From positions 80,963 to 96,033 of the forward strand of contig MU646871.1 in the NCBI GenBank assembly GCA_026770585.1: a stretch of 15,071 bases of DNA, given 5' to 3'. Below the pieces are notes generated by a model that searched no databases, had not been told where the DNA came from, and saw only the letters and a list, made by a program, of their open reading frames with translations. Each line of letters starts with the position of its first letter. The first letter of the stretch is position 1. Shown piece after piece: positions 6,781 to 13,138 of this stretch. The stretch is from Baffinella frigidus. Taxonomy: Eukaryota; Cryptophyceae; Cryptomonadales; Baffinellaceae. A program made the translations under genes and the position numbers.

Positions 6781-6822
6781 ATCCTGGCGTGGGATGCTGC
6801 TCCAGGCCTCCCACGCCAGGAT
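6781..6822. repeat. 14-nt perfect-arm hairpin (CCACGCCAGG type)
   Basis: ATCCTGGCGTGGGA (6781-6794) and TCCCACGCCAGGAT (6809-6822) surround a 14-nt loop. Member of the CCACGCCAG inverted-pair group. Confidence 0.85.
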
Positions 6823-6876
6823 GATCGAAACATCCTCTTTGTCTACTGGCACGGCGGGCTGTACGACGCTCAACGC

Positions 6877-7042
6877 TCATAGGCTAACGGCCTGAAAATG
6901 GGGTAGTTGGGCATACGGCATTGCCTAGGACCTCCTACCGTAGGCCGAGGGATCCTAGGACCAAAAAGTCTCGGCCTACGGTAGGAGGTCCTAGGCAATG
7001 CCGTAGGCCTAACTCACCCATTTTCAGGCCGTTACCCTATTA
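6877..7042 (+). mobile_element. Family A palindromic element A2, intact, 166 bp
   Basis: Ends TCATAGGCTAACGGCCTG and CAGGCCGTTACCCTATTA. The arms are ~73 bp and nearly identical, around the 20-nt spacer GGATCCTAGGACCAAAAAGT (6950-6969). Left- and right-arm marks differ at GGGCATACGG versus AGGCCTACGG. ACGC flanks both sides (6873-6876, 7043-7046), a 4-bp target duplication. The element splits a copy of the CGAAGCCCAACGC unit whose uninterrupted copies (6262, 6380) read CAACGCCCGCGCG. No coding capacity, so its transposase would have to come from elsewhere. Superfamily not assigned. Confidence 0.92.
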
Positions 7043-7145
7043 ACGCGCGCGCGTTCTCCGCTTCCTGCTCCCGAAAGAGGTGCGTTTATTAGAGTGCGTT
7101 TATTGGAGAAGTGCGCTTCTCAGAGCGGGTTTCGCATCTTTTGGC

Positions 7146-7200
7146 CTCGCAAAAATGGTGAAAAAGTCAAAAGCTGATGATGCTGGTGCCACACTGTCAA
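7146..7200 (-). repeat. Internal segment of the dispersed unit, inverted
   Basis: Reverse complement of the 6465-6516 segment with small indels, while the flanking GTGCGTTTATT and GCGGGTTTCGC are in forward orientation. Confidence 0.7.
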
Positions 7201-7277
7201 ATTTTATCATTATTTGATCGTTTTCGTGGCCGCGCGCGCGTTCTCCGCTTTCTGACCCGGAGAGAGGAACGTGTTAC

Positions 7278-7335
7278 ATGAAGGTTCAGAGAGAGGTCAT
7301 TCGCGAGTCGCAATAACCTCTCTCTGAACCTTCAT
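7278..7335. repeat. Hairpin with 20-nt perfect arms, 18-nt loop
   Basis: ATGAAGGTTCAGAGAGAGGT (7278-7297) and its exact complement (7316-7335). The loop word TCGCGAGTC is repeated directly after the right arm. Confidence 0.9.
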
Positions 7336-7478
7336 CGCGAGTCACGAGTGTATGTGCGAGGGGCACCAATGTTGGCAGCCCGTTGACTTTTGGTTACTGA
7401 GCCAAACGCCCCCCACCGATTTGCCGTCGGGTTTCGGGTTTCGGGTGTTGGGTTTCTTGTTTCGGGTTCCCGAGTTGT

Positions 7479-7560
7479 TCATAAGAGTTGGACGAAGGTT
7501 AATTAGGGGCCTAAGTAAATTTAATTAAGGCCGGAATCCGGTTTGATAGGCCACTTTCCC
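7479..7560 (+). repeat. Dispersed block CATA(A/G)GAGTTGGACGAAGG, copy 1
   Basis: ATAAGAGTTGGACGAAGG then TTAATTAGGGGCC, GGCCGGAATCCGGTTTGATA recurs at about 10849-10925 with minor differences. No gene. Confidence 0.8.
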
Positions 7561-7620
7561 TGCATGAACGAGGATAGCAAAAGAGGCCAACCCCCCCGCG
7601 GGTGGCGCGTATCAGGGTTT

Positions 7621-7761
7621 CCACCAGCCATCCCAAGTGGCTCAAATAGTGCCCTGGAAGGTCTTCGATTTTGCCTTGGATCGGGGTCGGATCCGACCCC
7701 GATCCAAGGCGAGTCGAAAATGCCCCAGAGCCCTATTTGAGCCACCTCCAAGGGCTAGTGG
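7621..7761. mobile_element. Palindromic element P inserted in a telomere-like array
   Basis: Ends CCACCAGCC and GGCTAGTGG. The arms of ~70 bp converge with no loop on a perfect 38 bp palindrome (7673-7710, centred on GGATCC). Compared with the uninterrupted junction ATCGGGGTTTCGGG at 8089, this site reads ATCAGGGTTT|element|TTCGGG, giving a 2-bp TT duplication and exact boundaries. 141 bp, non-coding. Confidence 0.88.
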
Positions 7762-8834
7762 TTCGGGTTTCGGGTGAATGGTTCGGGGTTGTGGGTTGAG
7801 GGTTTCGTGCCTGGACAAGGATGGCGTACGGACCGAATCCCCCGCGGGTGGCTTAGGGTTTAAGGCGTCGGGTGTCGGGTTTATGGTTTACGGTTTATGG
7901 TTTATGGTTTGTGGTTTATGGTTTATGGTTTGGGGTTTAGGGGTTTAGGGGTTTAGGGATTTAGGGGTTTAGGGGTCTAGGATTTGAGGGGTTTAGGGGT
8001 TTAGGAGTTGAGAGGTTTAGGGTTTAGGGTTCAGGTAAACCTGAACGAGGATAGCGTAGGAGCCGAACCCCCCGGGGGTGGCGCGCATCGGGGTTTCGGG
8101 TTTCGGGTTTCGGGTTCCGGGTTCCGGGTTCCGGATTTCGGGTGAATGGTTTCGGGTTTCGGGTTTCGGGTTTCGGGTTTCGGGTTTCGGGTGAAAGGTT
8201 GTGGGTTTCGGGTTTCGGGTTCCGGGTTCCGGGTTCCGGGTTTCGGGTGAAAGGTTGTGGGTTTCGGGTTTCGGGTTTCGGACGGTGCCTGCACGAGGAT
8301 AGCGTAGGAGCCGAACCCCCCCACGGGGATGGCGCGCATCGGGGTTTCGGGTTTCGGGTTTCGGGTTTCGGGTTTCGGGTTTCGGGTTTCGGGTGAAAGG
8401 TTGTGGGTTTCGGGTTTCTGGTTAACGGTTTATGGTTTAGGGTTCAGGGTTTAGGGTTTAGGGTTCAGGGTTGAACCTTCTCGTTTCCCGTAATGTCGAT
8501 GAAATTTCGGGTTTCGGGTTTGGGGTTTAGGGTTTGGGGTTTGGAGATTAAGGTTTTGGGTTTTGGGTTTAGGGTTTATAATTTAGGGTTTAGGGTTTAG
8601 GGTTTAGGGTTTAATGTTTAGGATTTAGGGTTTAGGGTTCAGGTAAACCTGAACGAGGATAGCGTAGGAGCCGAACCCCCCGGGGGTGGCGCGCATCGGG
8701 GTTTCGGGTTTCGGGTTTCGGGTTTCGGGTTTCGGGTTTCGGGTGAAAGGTTTCGTGCCTGGACGAGGATAGCGTAGGAGCCGAACCCCCCACGGGTAGC
8801 GCGCACGGTCTTTGAGAAGAGGTCTTTGTCTACT

Positions 8835-9034
8835 GGCACGGCTGCCTCCATCATATGGAACTCCAGCTGTGCGGGGAGGAGAAGGATACGTTAGAGCGCT
8901 GGACGTGACTAGTACAAATTTCAACAACCCCACTTTCAAAATACTCCATCTTCCAGCCTCGAGTGGTACAGGCACGGCTGCCTCCATCATATGGAACTCC
9001 AGCTGTGCGGGGAGAAGGATACGTTAGAGCGCTG
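8835..9034 (+). repeat. Direct duplication of a ~66 bp block, period ~136 bp
   Basis: GGCACGGCTGCCTCCATCAT, ATGGAACTCCAGCTGTGCGG, AAGGATACGTTAGAGCGCTG occurs at 8835-8901 and 8971-9034. A diverged third copy lies at about 9209-9267 (CGTCCGCCTC, CAACTCCAGCTGTTCGAGG). The word TCTTTGTCTACTGGCACGG just upstream is also at 6836-6854. The intervening 8912-8966 (GTACAAATTTCAACAACCCC...) resembles the right half of element F at 13432-13480. Confidence 0.8.
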
Positions 9035-9048
9035 TGTGTAACGCAACA

Positions 9049-9110
9049 CCGTACCTGCACCACACACCATACTTCCTCAGACCCTCACTTCGCACGCCTG
9101 AGACCTCACC
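9049..9110 (+). repeat. GTACCTGCACCACACACCAT repeat, copy 1
   Basis: CGTACCTGCACCACACACC followed by a CCCTCA and GCACGC motif. Related copies lie near 10372, 10526 and 11178. Nothing coding. Confidence 0.6.
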
Positions 9111-9147
9111 CCTAAAGACAGCCAAAACCGCAAGCGAGGAATGGATA

Positions 9148-9211
9148 GGTCGAGGAGGAGGAGGTCCACGAGGAGGAGGAGGTCCACGAGGAGGAGGAGG
9201 AGGTCCACAGG
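9148..9211 (+). repeat. 18 bp GAGGAGGAGGTCCACGAG minisatellite
   Basis: Three to four units of (GGA)n-GGTCCACGA. Translated frames across it are proline/glycine- or leucine-rich low complexity and not credible genes. Confidence 0.85.
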
Positions 9212-9332
9212 CACGTCCGCCTCTATCGTACGCAACTCCAGCTGTTCGAGGAAGCAGGCAGCGCTGGAGGGGGGGGTATTCAAAAGTCATTTTTGATGGG
9301 AAACTTTCTCAAAAGTCAATTGTTAGCAGAAA

Positions 9333-9370
9333 AACGGCTCCAAGAACGAGCAAACGGCTCCAAGAACGAG
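9333..9370 (+). repeat. 19 bp tandem duplication
   Basis: AACGGCTCCAAGAACGAGC is present twice in tandem. Confidence 0.85.
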
Positions 9371-9418
9371 CACGGAATACCCCACCCAAGGGCCTGGAGT
9401 AGGCACGTTTTTCAAGCT

Positions 9419-9572
9419 CACGCGCGGGAGGGGAGTCTAGCTCTGCCCGAGTTTTGTTCTGGCTCGTCCTTAAAAGTATTTAAGAGCAGACAACCAGTAC
9501 AAACGGGCTAGAACGCCTTTAGGACGAGCCAGAATAAAACTCAGGCAGAGCTAGACTCCCCCCGCGGCCGTG
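9419..9572. mobile_element. Inverted-repeat element Q
   Basis: GGGGAGTCTAGCTCTGCC, GAGTTTTGTTCTGGCTCGTCC in the left arm is complemented at 9517-9562 with two mismatches over ~43 bp. Imperfect outer ends CACGCGCGGG and CCCGCGGCCGTG extend the pairing. The centre is ~40 bp. No second copy in the window and no clear target duplication. Confidence 0.8.
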
Positions 9573-9693
9573 CTTTTAGGGTTTCAAGTACCACGATGCC
9601 TACCTCTACGCACCCTGAAAACGCGTGCCCCTTCCGTTGCTGGAATTCTACATGATGGAGACAGACGTGCCGGCAAAATCAGGGACGTGGAGT

Positions 9694-9890
9694 TAGAGCG
9701 GTTTTCGCATCTGTCGGCCACCAACCGATATGAAATTTATGAACAAGGGCTCCAATTCTGGCCACTTTTGACATTTTTATCTCAAAATAAAACTCTAAAA
9801 CTTCAGAATCACGCCAAAAGTTGCCGGAATTGGAGCCCTTGTTCATATTTTCATGTCGGTGAGTGGCCGACAGATGAGAAAACCGCTCTA
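9694..9890. mobile_element. Inverted-repeat element R, TA ends
   Basis: TAGAGCGGTTTTCGCATCTG... and its complement ending CAGATGAGAAAACCGCTCTA form arms of ~75 bp at roughly 85-90% identity (my estimate). The central ~45 bp is AT-rich. The outermost TA on both sides would fit a Tc1/mariner-like TA duplication, but no empty site is available. Open frames on both strands across it (9570-9908 and 9679-10071) give near-identical peptides because each reads an arm. They are not genes. Confidence 0.85.
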
Positions 9891-9924
9891 TTCCTAGGGC
9901 TGTCTTAAGGAAAGTCGCTGAGTT

Positions 9925-9958
9925 TGGCCATATTTTCCCTTCGTGGCCCGCTGTGTGG
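9925..9958 (-). mobile_element. Solo terminal fragment of family B
   Basis: GGCCATATTTTCCCTTCGTGGCCCGCTGTGTGG matches the GGCC...CCCTTCGTAGCCCGCTGTGTGG terminus of B elements (compare 11370-11422). The rest of the element is not seen. Confidence 0.65.
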
Positions 9959-10057
9959 AAAACGCGTGATCCTAATGCGTGACCATTCTTCAGGGTTTGG
10001 AGAAAGTGGCGCGGGGGAGAAGCCAGAGGACGTGCCGACAAGAGGAGTGGGGATTGC

Positions 10058-10370
10058 ACCTCCTCGCCCACCTCGCTGTTTGCATAGTACCTATTAGTAC
10101 GCCTAGGGGACGCGCGGAGCCCTCAACCATGAACCCTAAACCGTAAGGCGGAGGGGCGGAGCCAGCAGCCCTCAGAAGTGAACCGAATCGAACGATCGAA
10201 AACGCTGATTTCCCCTGGGTGGCAAATGCTCAGGATTCACCACCCAGGGGAATTGCCCACAGTTCTCCATATCGCGATTTGGTTCGCTTTTGAGGGGTGG
10301 AGGGGCACCTCCTCGTCCTGTTCGCTGTTTGAATAGTACGACTGCGCCTCCTCTCCAACTTTGACCTCCT
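10058..10370 (+). repeat. GCACCTCCTCG...GCTGTTTG(C/A)ATAGTAC duplication
   Basis: GCACCTCCTCG-CC...TCGCTGTTTGCATAGTAC at 10058-10092 recurs at 10305-10339 (GTTCGCTGTTTGAATAGTAC). Between them is a short AACCCTAAACC tract (about 10132) and the hairpin at 10210-10252. Confidence 0.7.
10210..10252. repeat. 13-nt perfect-arm hairpin
   Basis: TTCCCCTGGGTGG (10210-10222) and CCACCCAGGGGAA (10240-10252) with a 17-nt loop. Confidence 0.88.
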
Positions 10371-10419
10371 CCGGTACCTGCACCATCACACCATATCCCA
10401 TGAGACGTATGCGCCTACT

Positions 10420-10561
10420 CGCCACTTAAGGGATACACCCTCAGATCCTCGTTTTGCACGCACACACGACACACCCTCACAGTCTCGCCTAAGACTGCAC
10501 CTCCTCTCGAACTTTGACCTCCTCCGGTACCTGCGCCCCACACCATATCCCTTAAGTGGCG
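10420..10561. repeat. 16-nt perfect inverted repeat, 142 bp overall
   Basis: CGCCACTTAAGGGATA (10420-10435) and TATCCCTTAAGTGGCG (10546-10561). Other copies of the left word in this region are not paired, so this may be one inverted copy of the common block rather than an element. Confidence 0.75.
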
Positions 10562-10563
10562 AT

Positions 10564-10581
10564 GCGGTCAAATTTGACCGC
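10564..10581. repeat. 18 bp perfect palindrome
   Basis: GCGGTCAAATTTGACCGC, no loop, directly after the inverted repeat above. Confidence 0.9.
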
Positions 10582-10848
10582 GAAGAGGTCCTAGGCAGGT
10601 CCTAGGGCCCTACTGCAGGACTACTGTAGGACGGACGTATGCGCCTACTCGCCACTTGAGGGATACACCCTCAGATCCTGGCTTCCTAGGCAGGTCCTAG
10701 GGCCCTACTGTAGGACTTATGCGCCTACTCGCCATTTCAGGGATACACCCTCAGATCCTCGCTTTGCACGCATACAAGAGGCACCACACACCACACCCCC
10801 CAATCCGGGGGCACGTTTAATTTTAAAGAAAACGAAACCCTATTTGTG

Positions 10849-10925
10849 CATAGGAGTTGGACGAAGGTTAATTAGGGGCCCAAGCAAATTTGATTTGGGC
10901 CAGAATCCGGTTTGATAAGCCGTTT
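10849..10925 (+). repeat. Dispersed block CATAGGAGTTGGACGAAGG, copy 2
   Basis: Copy of 7479-7560. It includes GGCCCAAGCAAATTTGATTTGGGCC, an imperfect hairpin weaker in copy 1. Confidence 0.8.
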
Positions 10926-11004
10926 TCTTTGAAATGAAACATGCTCCAGGATGAACCCTCACAGGCTCGCCTAGGACTGCGCCTTCTCTCGAACCTTCAC
11001 ACCT

Positions 11005-11170
11005 TCATAGGGTAACGGCCTGAAAATGGGGTAGTTAGGCATACGGCATTGCCTAGGACCTCCTACTGTAGGCCGAGACGTTTTGGTCCTAGGATCCCTC
11101 GGCCTACGGTAGGAGGTCCTAGGCATTGCCGTAGGCCTAACTACCCCATTTTCAGGCCGTTACCATATTA
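11005..11170 (+). mobile_element. Family A palindromic element A4, intact, 166 bp, spacer inverted
   Basis: Ends TCATAGGGTAACGGCCTG and CAGGCCGTTACCATATTA. Length and arms are as in A2, with ACCT on both sides (11001-11004, 11171-11174), a 4-bp duplication. The tips and the GGCATACGG (left) versus AGGCCTACGG (right) marks have the same orientation as in A1 and A2, yet the 20-nt spacer (11078-11097, ACGTTTTGGTCCTAGGATCC) is the reverse complement of theirs. It interrupts a CTCGAAC-TT-GACCTCCTCC-GTACCTG block that is uninterrupted at 10507-10532. Confidence 0.92.
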
Positions 11171-11261
11171 ACCTCCTCCCGTACCTGATCGACACATCAT
11201 ATGCACCCTCAGACCATGAGGGTTTGCGGGTTGTTGCCAAACCTCCACTCCATGACGCAAC

Positions 11262-11422
11262 TCACACACCTGACTTCGAAGCGATTTTGAATAAACCCTA
11301 CGCAATAAGACCTAGGACCCTACGGTAGGCAACCCGTAGGGACATAGGGGGGTTCGTACGGATAAGGTAACGGAAACTCGGGCATTTCCTGCCCGAAAAT
11401 CCTTTCGTAGCCCGCTGTATAG
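11262..11422 (-). mobile_element. Family B element B4
   Basis: Left end TCACACACCTGACTTCGAAG, right end CTTTCGTAGCCCGCTGTATAG. The interior (GAATAAACCCTACGCAATAAG, ACCTAGGACCCTACGGTAGG, CAACCCGTAGGGACATAGGG, GGATAAGGTAACGGAAA) is collinear with B2. ~161 bp. No convincing target duplication. Confidence 0.86.
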
Positions 11423-11455
11423 AATGCATGCTTGGCACGCACGCACGCACTACCC

Positions 11456-11763
11456 TGCTTCTGGGGATACAACCCCGTTTAGGTCTGGGGTTACAACCCC
11501 GTGTAGGATGGCCGGAGTGACTTTACACGGGGTTGTAACCCCAGACAGCTCTCTCACACCTGAGTCTGTCTACCCTGGCGTGGATCCCTCAAACCTGCGT
11601 CTGCTGAAGTGGGGGAGCTGGGTAGCCACGCCAGGGTACAAGTGGGACTTCTACCTCTCTCTGGGGATCCAACCCCGTGTAAAGTCACTCCGGTCATCCT
11701 ACACGAGGATACAACCCCGTGTAAAGTCACTGCGGTCATCCTACACGGGGTTGTATCCCCAGA
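11456..11763. repeat. Tandem hairpin array, CTGGGG-TACAACCCCGTGTA arms
   Basis: The arm TCTGGGGTTACAACCCCGTG(TA) and its complement form a perfect 22-bp hairpin at 11484-11505/11524-11545 with an 18-nt loop. A second compound structure occupies 11660-11763 with loops AAGTCACTCCGGTCATCC (11682-11699) and AAGTCACTGCGGTCATCC (11724-11741). The first loop (11506-11523, GGATGGCCGGAGTGACTT) is the reverse complement of these. Right flanks (AGCTCTCTCA(C/A)AC-TG) are in the same orientation. A CCACGCCAGGGTA inverted pair (11571-11583/11626-11638) lies between them. Confidence 0.88.
11571..11638. repeat. 13-nt perfect inverted pair (CCACGCCAGG type)
   Basis: TACCCTGGCGTGG and CCACGCCAGGGTA around 42 bp. 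Same core as 5193-5248, 6781-6822 and 13018-13138. Confidence 0.8.
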
Positions 11764-11811
11764 AAGCTCTCTCAAACTTGCGTCGGGACCCTGCTGCACG
11801 GCGCAAACCTC

Positions 11812-11842
11812 CAGCCTAAACCCCAGACCCTAAACCCCAAAG
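11812..11842 (-). repeat. Short C-strand telomere-like tract
   Basis: CCTAAACCCCAGACCCTAAACCCCAAAG: two to three degenerate CCCTAAA units immediately before element D. Confidence 0.7.
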
Positions 11843-11851
11843 ACGGCCTAA

Positions 11852-11990
11852 CCACACGGTGGGCTTCGAGGGTTTCATTGACCCCGGATTCCGGGGTGTT
11901 ACGTGACGAATTTGCATTAGAAAATTTCTTCAAGTTAATTGTCGCCAGGTAAGTTGACTGTTGATGAAAGGTTCGTAGTCCACCGTGTGA
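11852..11990. mobile_element. Inverted-repeat element D
   Basis: CCACACGGTGGGCTTCGAGG and the complement ending GTAGTCCACCGTGTGA. The terminal CACACGGTGG is perfectly paired and pairing continues imperfectly for ~25 bp. The ends resemble family B (CCACACAGCGGGCTWCGA) but the interior is different. AAC on both sides of CACACGG...CCGTGTG is a possible short duplication. 139 bp, non-coding. Confidence 0.8.
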
Positions 11991-12117
11991 ACCGTCCTCG
12001 GTGCCTCGGCGCGCTCAAACGCAGCAACGCCGTTGACTTTTGCTAATTGTCAACTTAGTGCGATGCATCGCCCGCGCGCGAGGGAGGGGGCTACGACTTG
12101 TGAGGAGGGACTCCAAC

Positions 12118-12705
12118 AGGGCCTATCGCACTGCGCTGGTAATCAATTTCATCTCGGACCATACCAGAATCTGCTCTGATGAAAAGGCGTAAGATAGCAT
12201 CGTTTGATGCCTAAAATAGCATATACACCCTTACCTTCCGCGTGGGGAGCCCAAGATAGTGGGACAGATTCCGTCTTGGTCCGAAATTAAATTAGGGGCA
12301 TGGGGGGCCTCAAATGGGCGCCATTGCAGCGCAATAGTAATTAACTTGGGTATTACTTACGACACGCTAGTAATTAATTAGGGGTAGGGGGCTGGCCATT
12401 AATTAGGGGTAGGGGGCGCCCCTTACCCAAAAGGCTTTTGCTGCTCGACGCCTTGGTTGATTTCAGCCGGGACTCAAATAGGCCCTCTATTGCAGCGCGC
12501 TGGTACTTAACTAGGGGTAGGGGACGCTCCTAATTACGGGCTCGGGGTGTGCCTTTTACTGCTCGACGAGTTGGTTGAATTCAAGAGGGATAGTAATTAA
12601 CACGGCATTGCAGTAATCAACTGGGTATTGCAGCGCGCTGGTACGTAATTAGGGGTAGGGGGCGCGCCTTTTGCTGCTCGACGATTTGGGTGACTTCAAG
12701 GGGCG
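12118..12705 (+). repeat. Degenerate satellite with TAGGGGTAGGGG core
   Basis: Units of roughly 110-150 bp contain CTCAAATAGGCCCTC, ATTGCAGCGCGCTGGTA, TTAATTAGGGGTAGGGGGCGC, CCTTTTGCTGCTCGACG and TTGGTTGA-TTCAAG. Good copies start near 12474 and 12619, with partial copies near 12119, 12310 and 12390. A weak inverted pair, CTCGGACCA...GAATCTG (12153-12172) versus CAGATTCCGTCTTGGTCCG (12268-12286), lies inside. No gene. Confidence 0.7.
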
Positions 12706-13005
12706 CCACGCGGAAGGCAAGCGTCCTCTCTCGCTCCTCTGACCGCGAATTCGCGCTCGCTTGCGTCGACCTGCACCGCAACGTGTGCGATTTAGAGGGG
12801 TGGGGGTTGTTGATGATGGGTGAGAAGATGGCGGGGCAGGGCTTGCAGGAGATTTTGGCCCAACAGCCGGTCGAAATGTCGGTTAATTAAATGTCTCTGT
12901 AATGCAGGAAGGGGCGTCACGCGGAAGGCGCTGGTTCTCTCCCGCTCCTCTGACCGCGAATTCACGCTCTCTGGCGTCGACCTGCCGTTCAGGGTTTAGC
13001 GGACC
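12706..13005 (+). repeat. CACGCGGAAGGC...GTCGACCTG block, two copies
   Basis: CACGCGGAAGGC, CTCTC(T/C)CGCTCCTCTGACCGC, GAATTC(G/A)CGCTC and GCGTCGACCTG occur at 12706-12774 and 12916-12984. A shortened copy lies at 13516-13558. Between them, ACGTGTGCGATTTAGAGGGG then TGGGGGTTGTTGATGATGGG (12780-12821) is the empty-site relative of the F insertion. An open frame at 12690-12890 follows the repeat and has no recognisable domain. Confidence 0.7.
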
Positions 13006-13017
13006 TTGAGCCACACA

Positions 13018-13138
13018 CCACGCCAGATTGGAGATGGGTGTTGATTTTTTTTAAAACTGATGGGGTTGTTGACGTTTGAAAACCACTGCCCTCAGGAGGA
13101 ATTAACTTTTGGCGACACCTTCCAAGGCTCTGGCGTGG
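13018..13138. mobile_element. Inverted-repeat element G (CCACGCCAGA ends)
   Basis: CCACGCCAGA (13018-13027) and TCTGGCGTGG (13129-13138) are perfect. Pairing inside is weak. AGCGGACC occurs on both sides (12998-13005 and 13140-13147). 121 bp. Confidence 0.6.

Larger units (their letters stand above)
6244..7275 (+). repeat. Six dispersed copies of an ~80-100 bp CGAAGCCCAACGC unit
   Basis: The unit reads GGATGC...CACGAAGCCCAACGCCCGCG, CGTTCTCCGCTTCCTGCTCC, AGAGAGAGGAACGTGCGTTTATT. Copies start at about 6244, 6375, 6539, 6665, 6853 (split by A2) and 7229. Copies at 6607-6659 and 6714-6764 also share ACGGAT-AAA-C-AACGTTG and ACTAACCATG. Open frames on both strands (6117-6441) are repeat-derived and have no recognisable domain. 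Confidence 0.8.
7427..8806 (+). repeat. TTTCGGG/TTTAGGG arrays alternating with a 55 bp unit
   Basis: G-strand heptads (TTTCGGG, TTCCGGG, TTTATGG, and an octamer TTTAGGGG block at about 7930-8015) alternate with a unit CCTGNACGAGGATAGCGTAGG, GCCGAACCCCCC, GGGTGGCGCGCATCGGGG. The unit occurs at about 7559, 7809, 8040, 8286, 8647 and 8757. Blocks 8016-8100 and 8624-8708 are nearly identical, 608 bp apart, showing recent segmental duplication. Open frames here are heptad translations on either strand. Confidence 0.9.
10389..10780 (+). repeat. Mosaic of CGCCACTTAAGGG and GGTCCTAGG blocks
   Basis: TATGCGCCTACTCGCCACTT then AGGGATACACCCTCAGATCC occurs at about 10407, 10639 and 10720, and again at 13876. 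AGGTCCTAGGCAGGTCCTAG then GGCCCTACTG(C/T)AGGA occurs at about 10587, 10685 and 13838. CTTTGACCTCCTCCGGTACCTG occurs at 10358 and 10512. The order of blocks changes between copies, so this is a rearranged mosaic rather than a clean tandem array. Confidence 0.8.

Noticed and set aside
9570-10071. Two opposite-strand open frames with matching peptides (ERFSHLSAT...)
   Set aside because: The peptides match because each reads one arm of the inverted repeat R. This is a symmetry effect and not a conserved protein.
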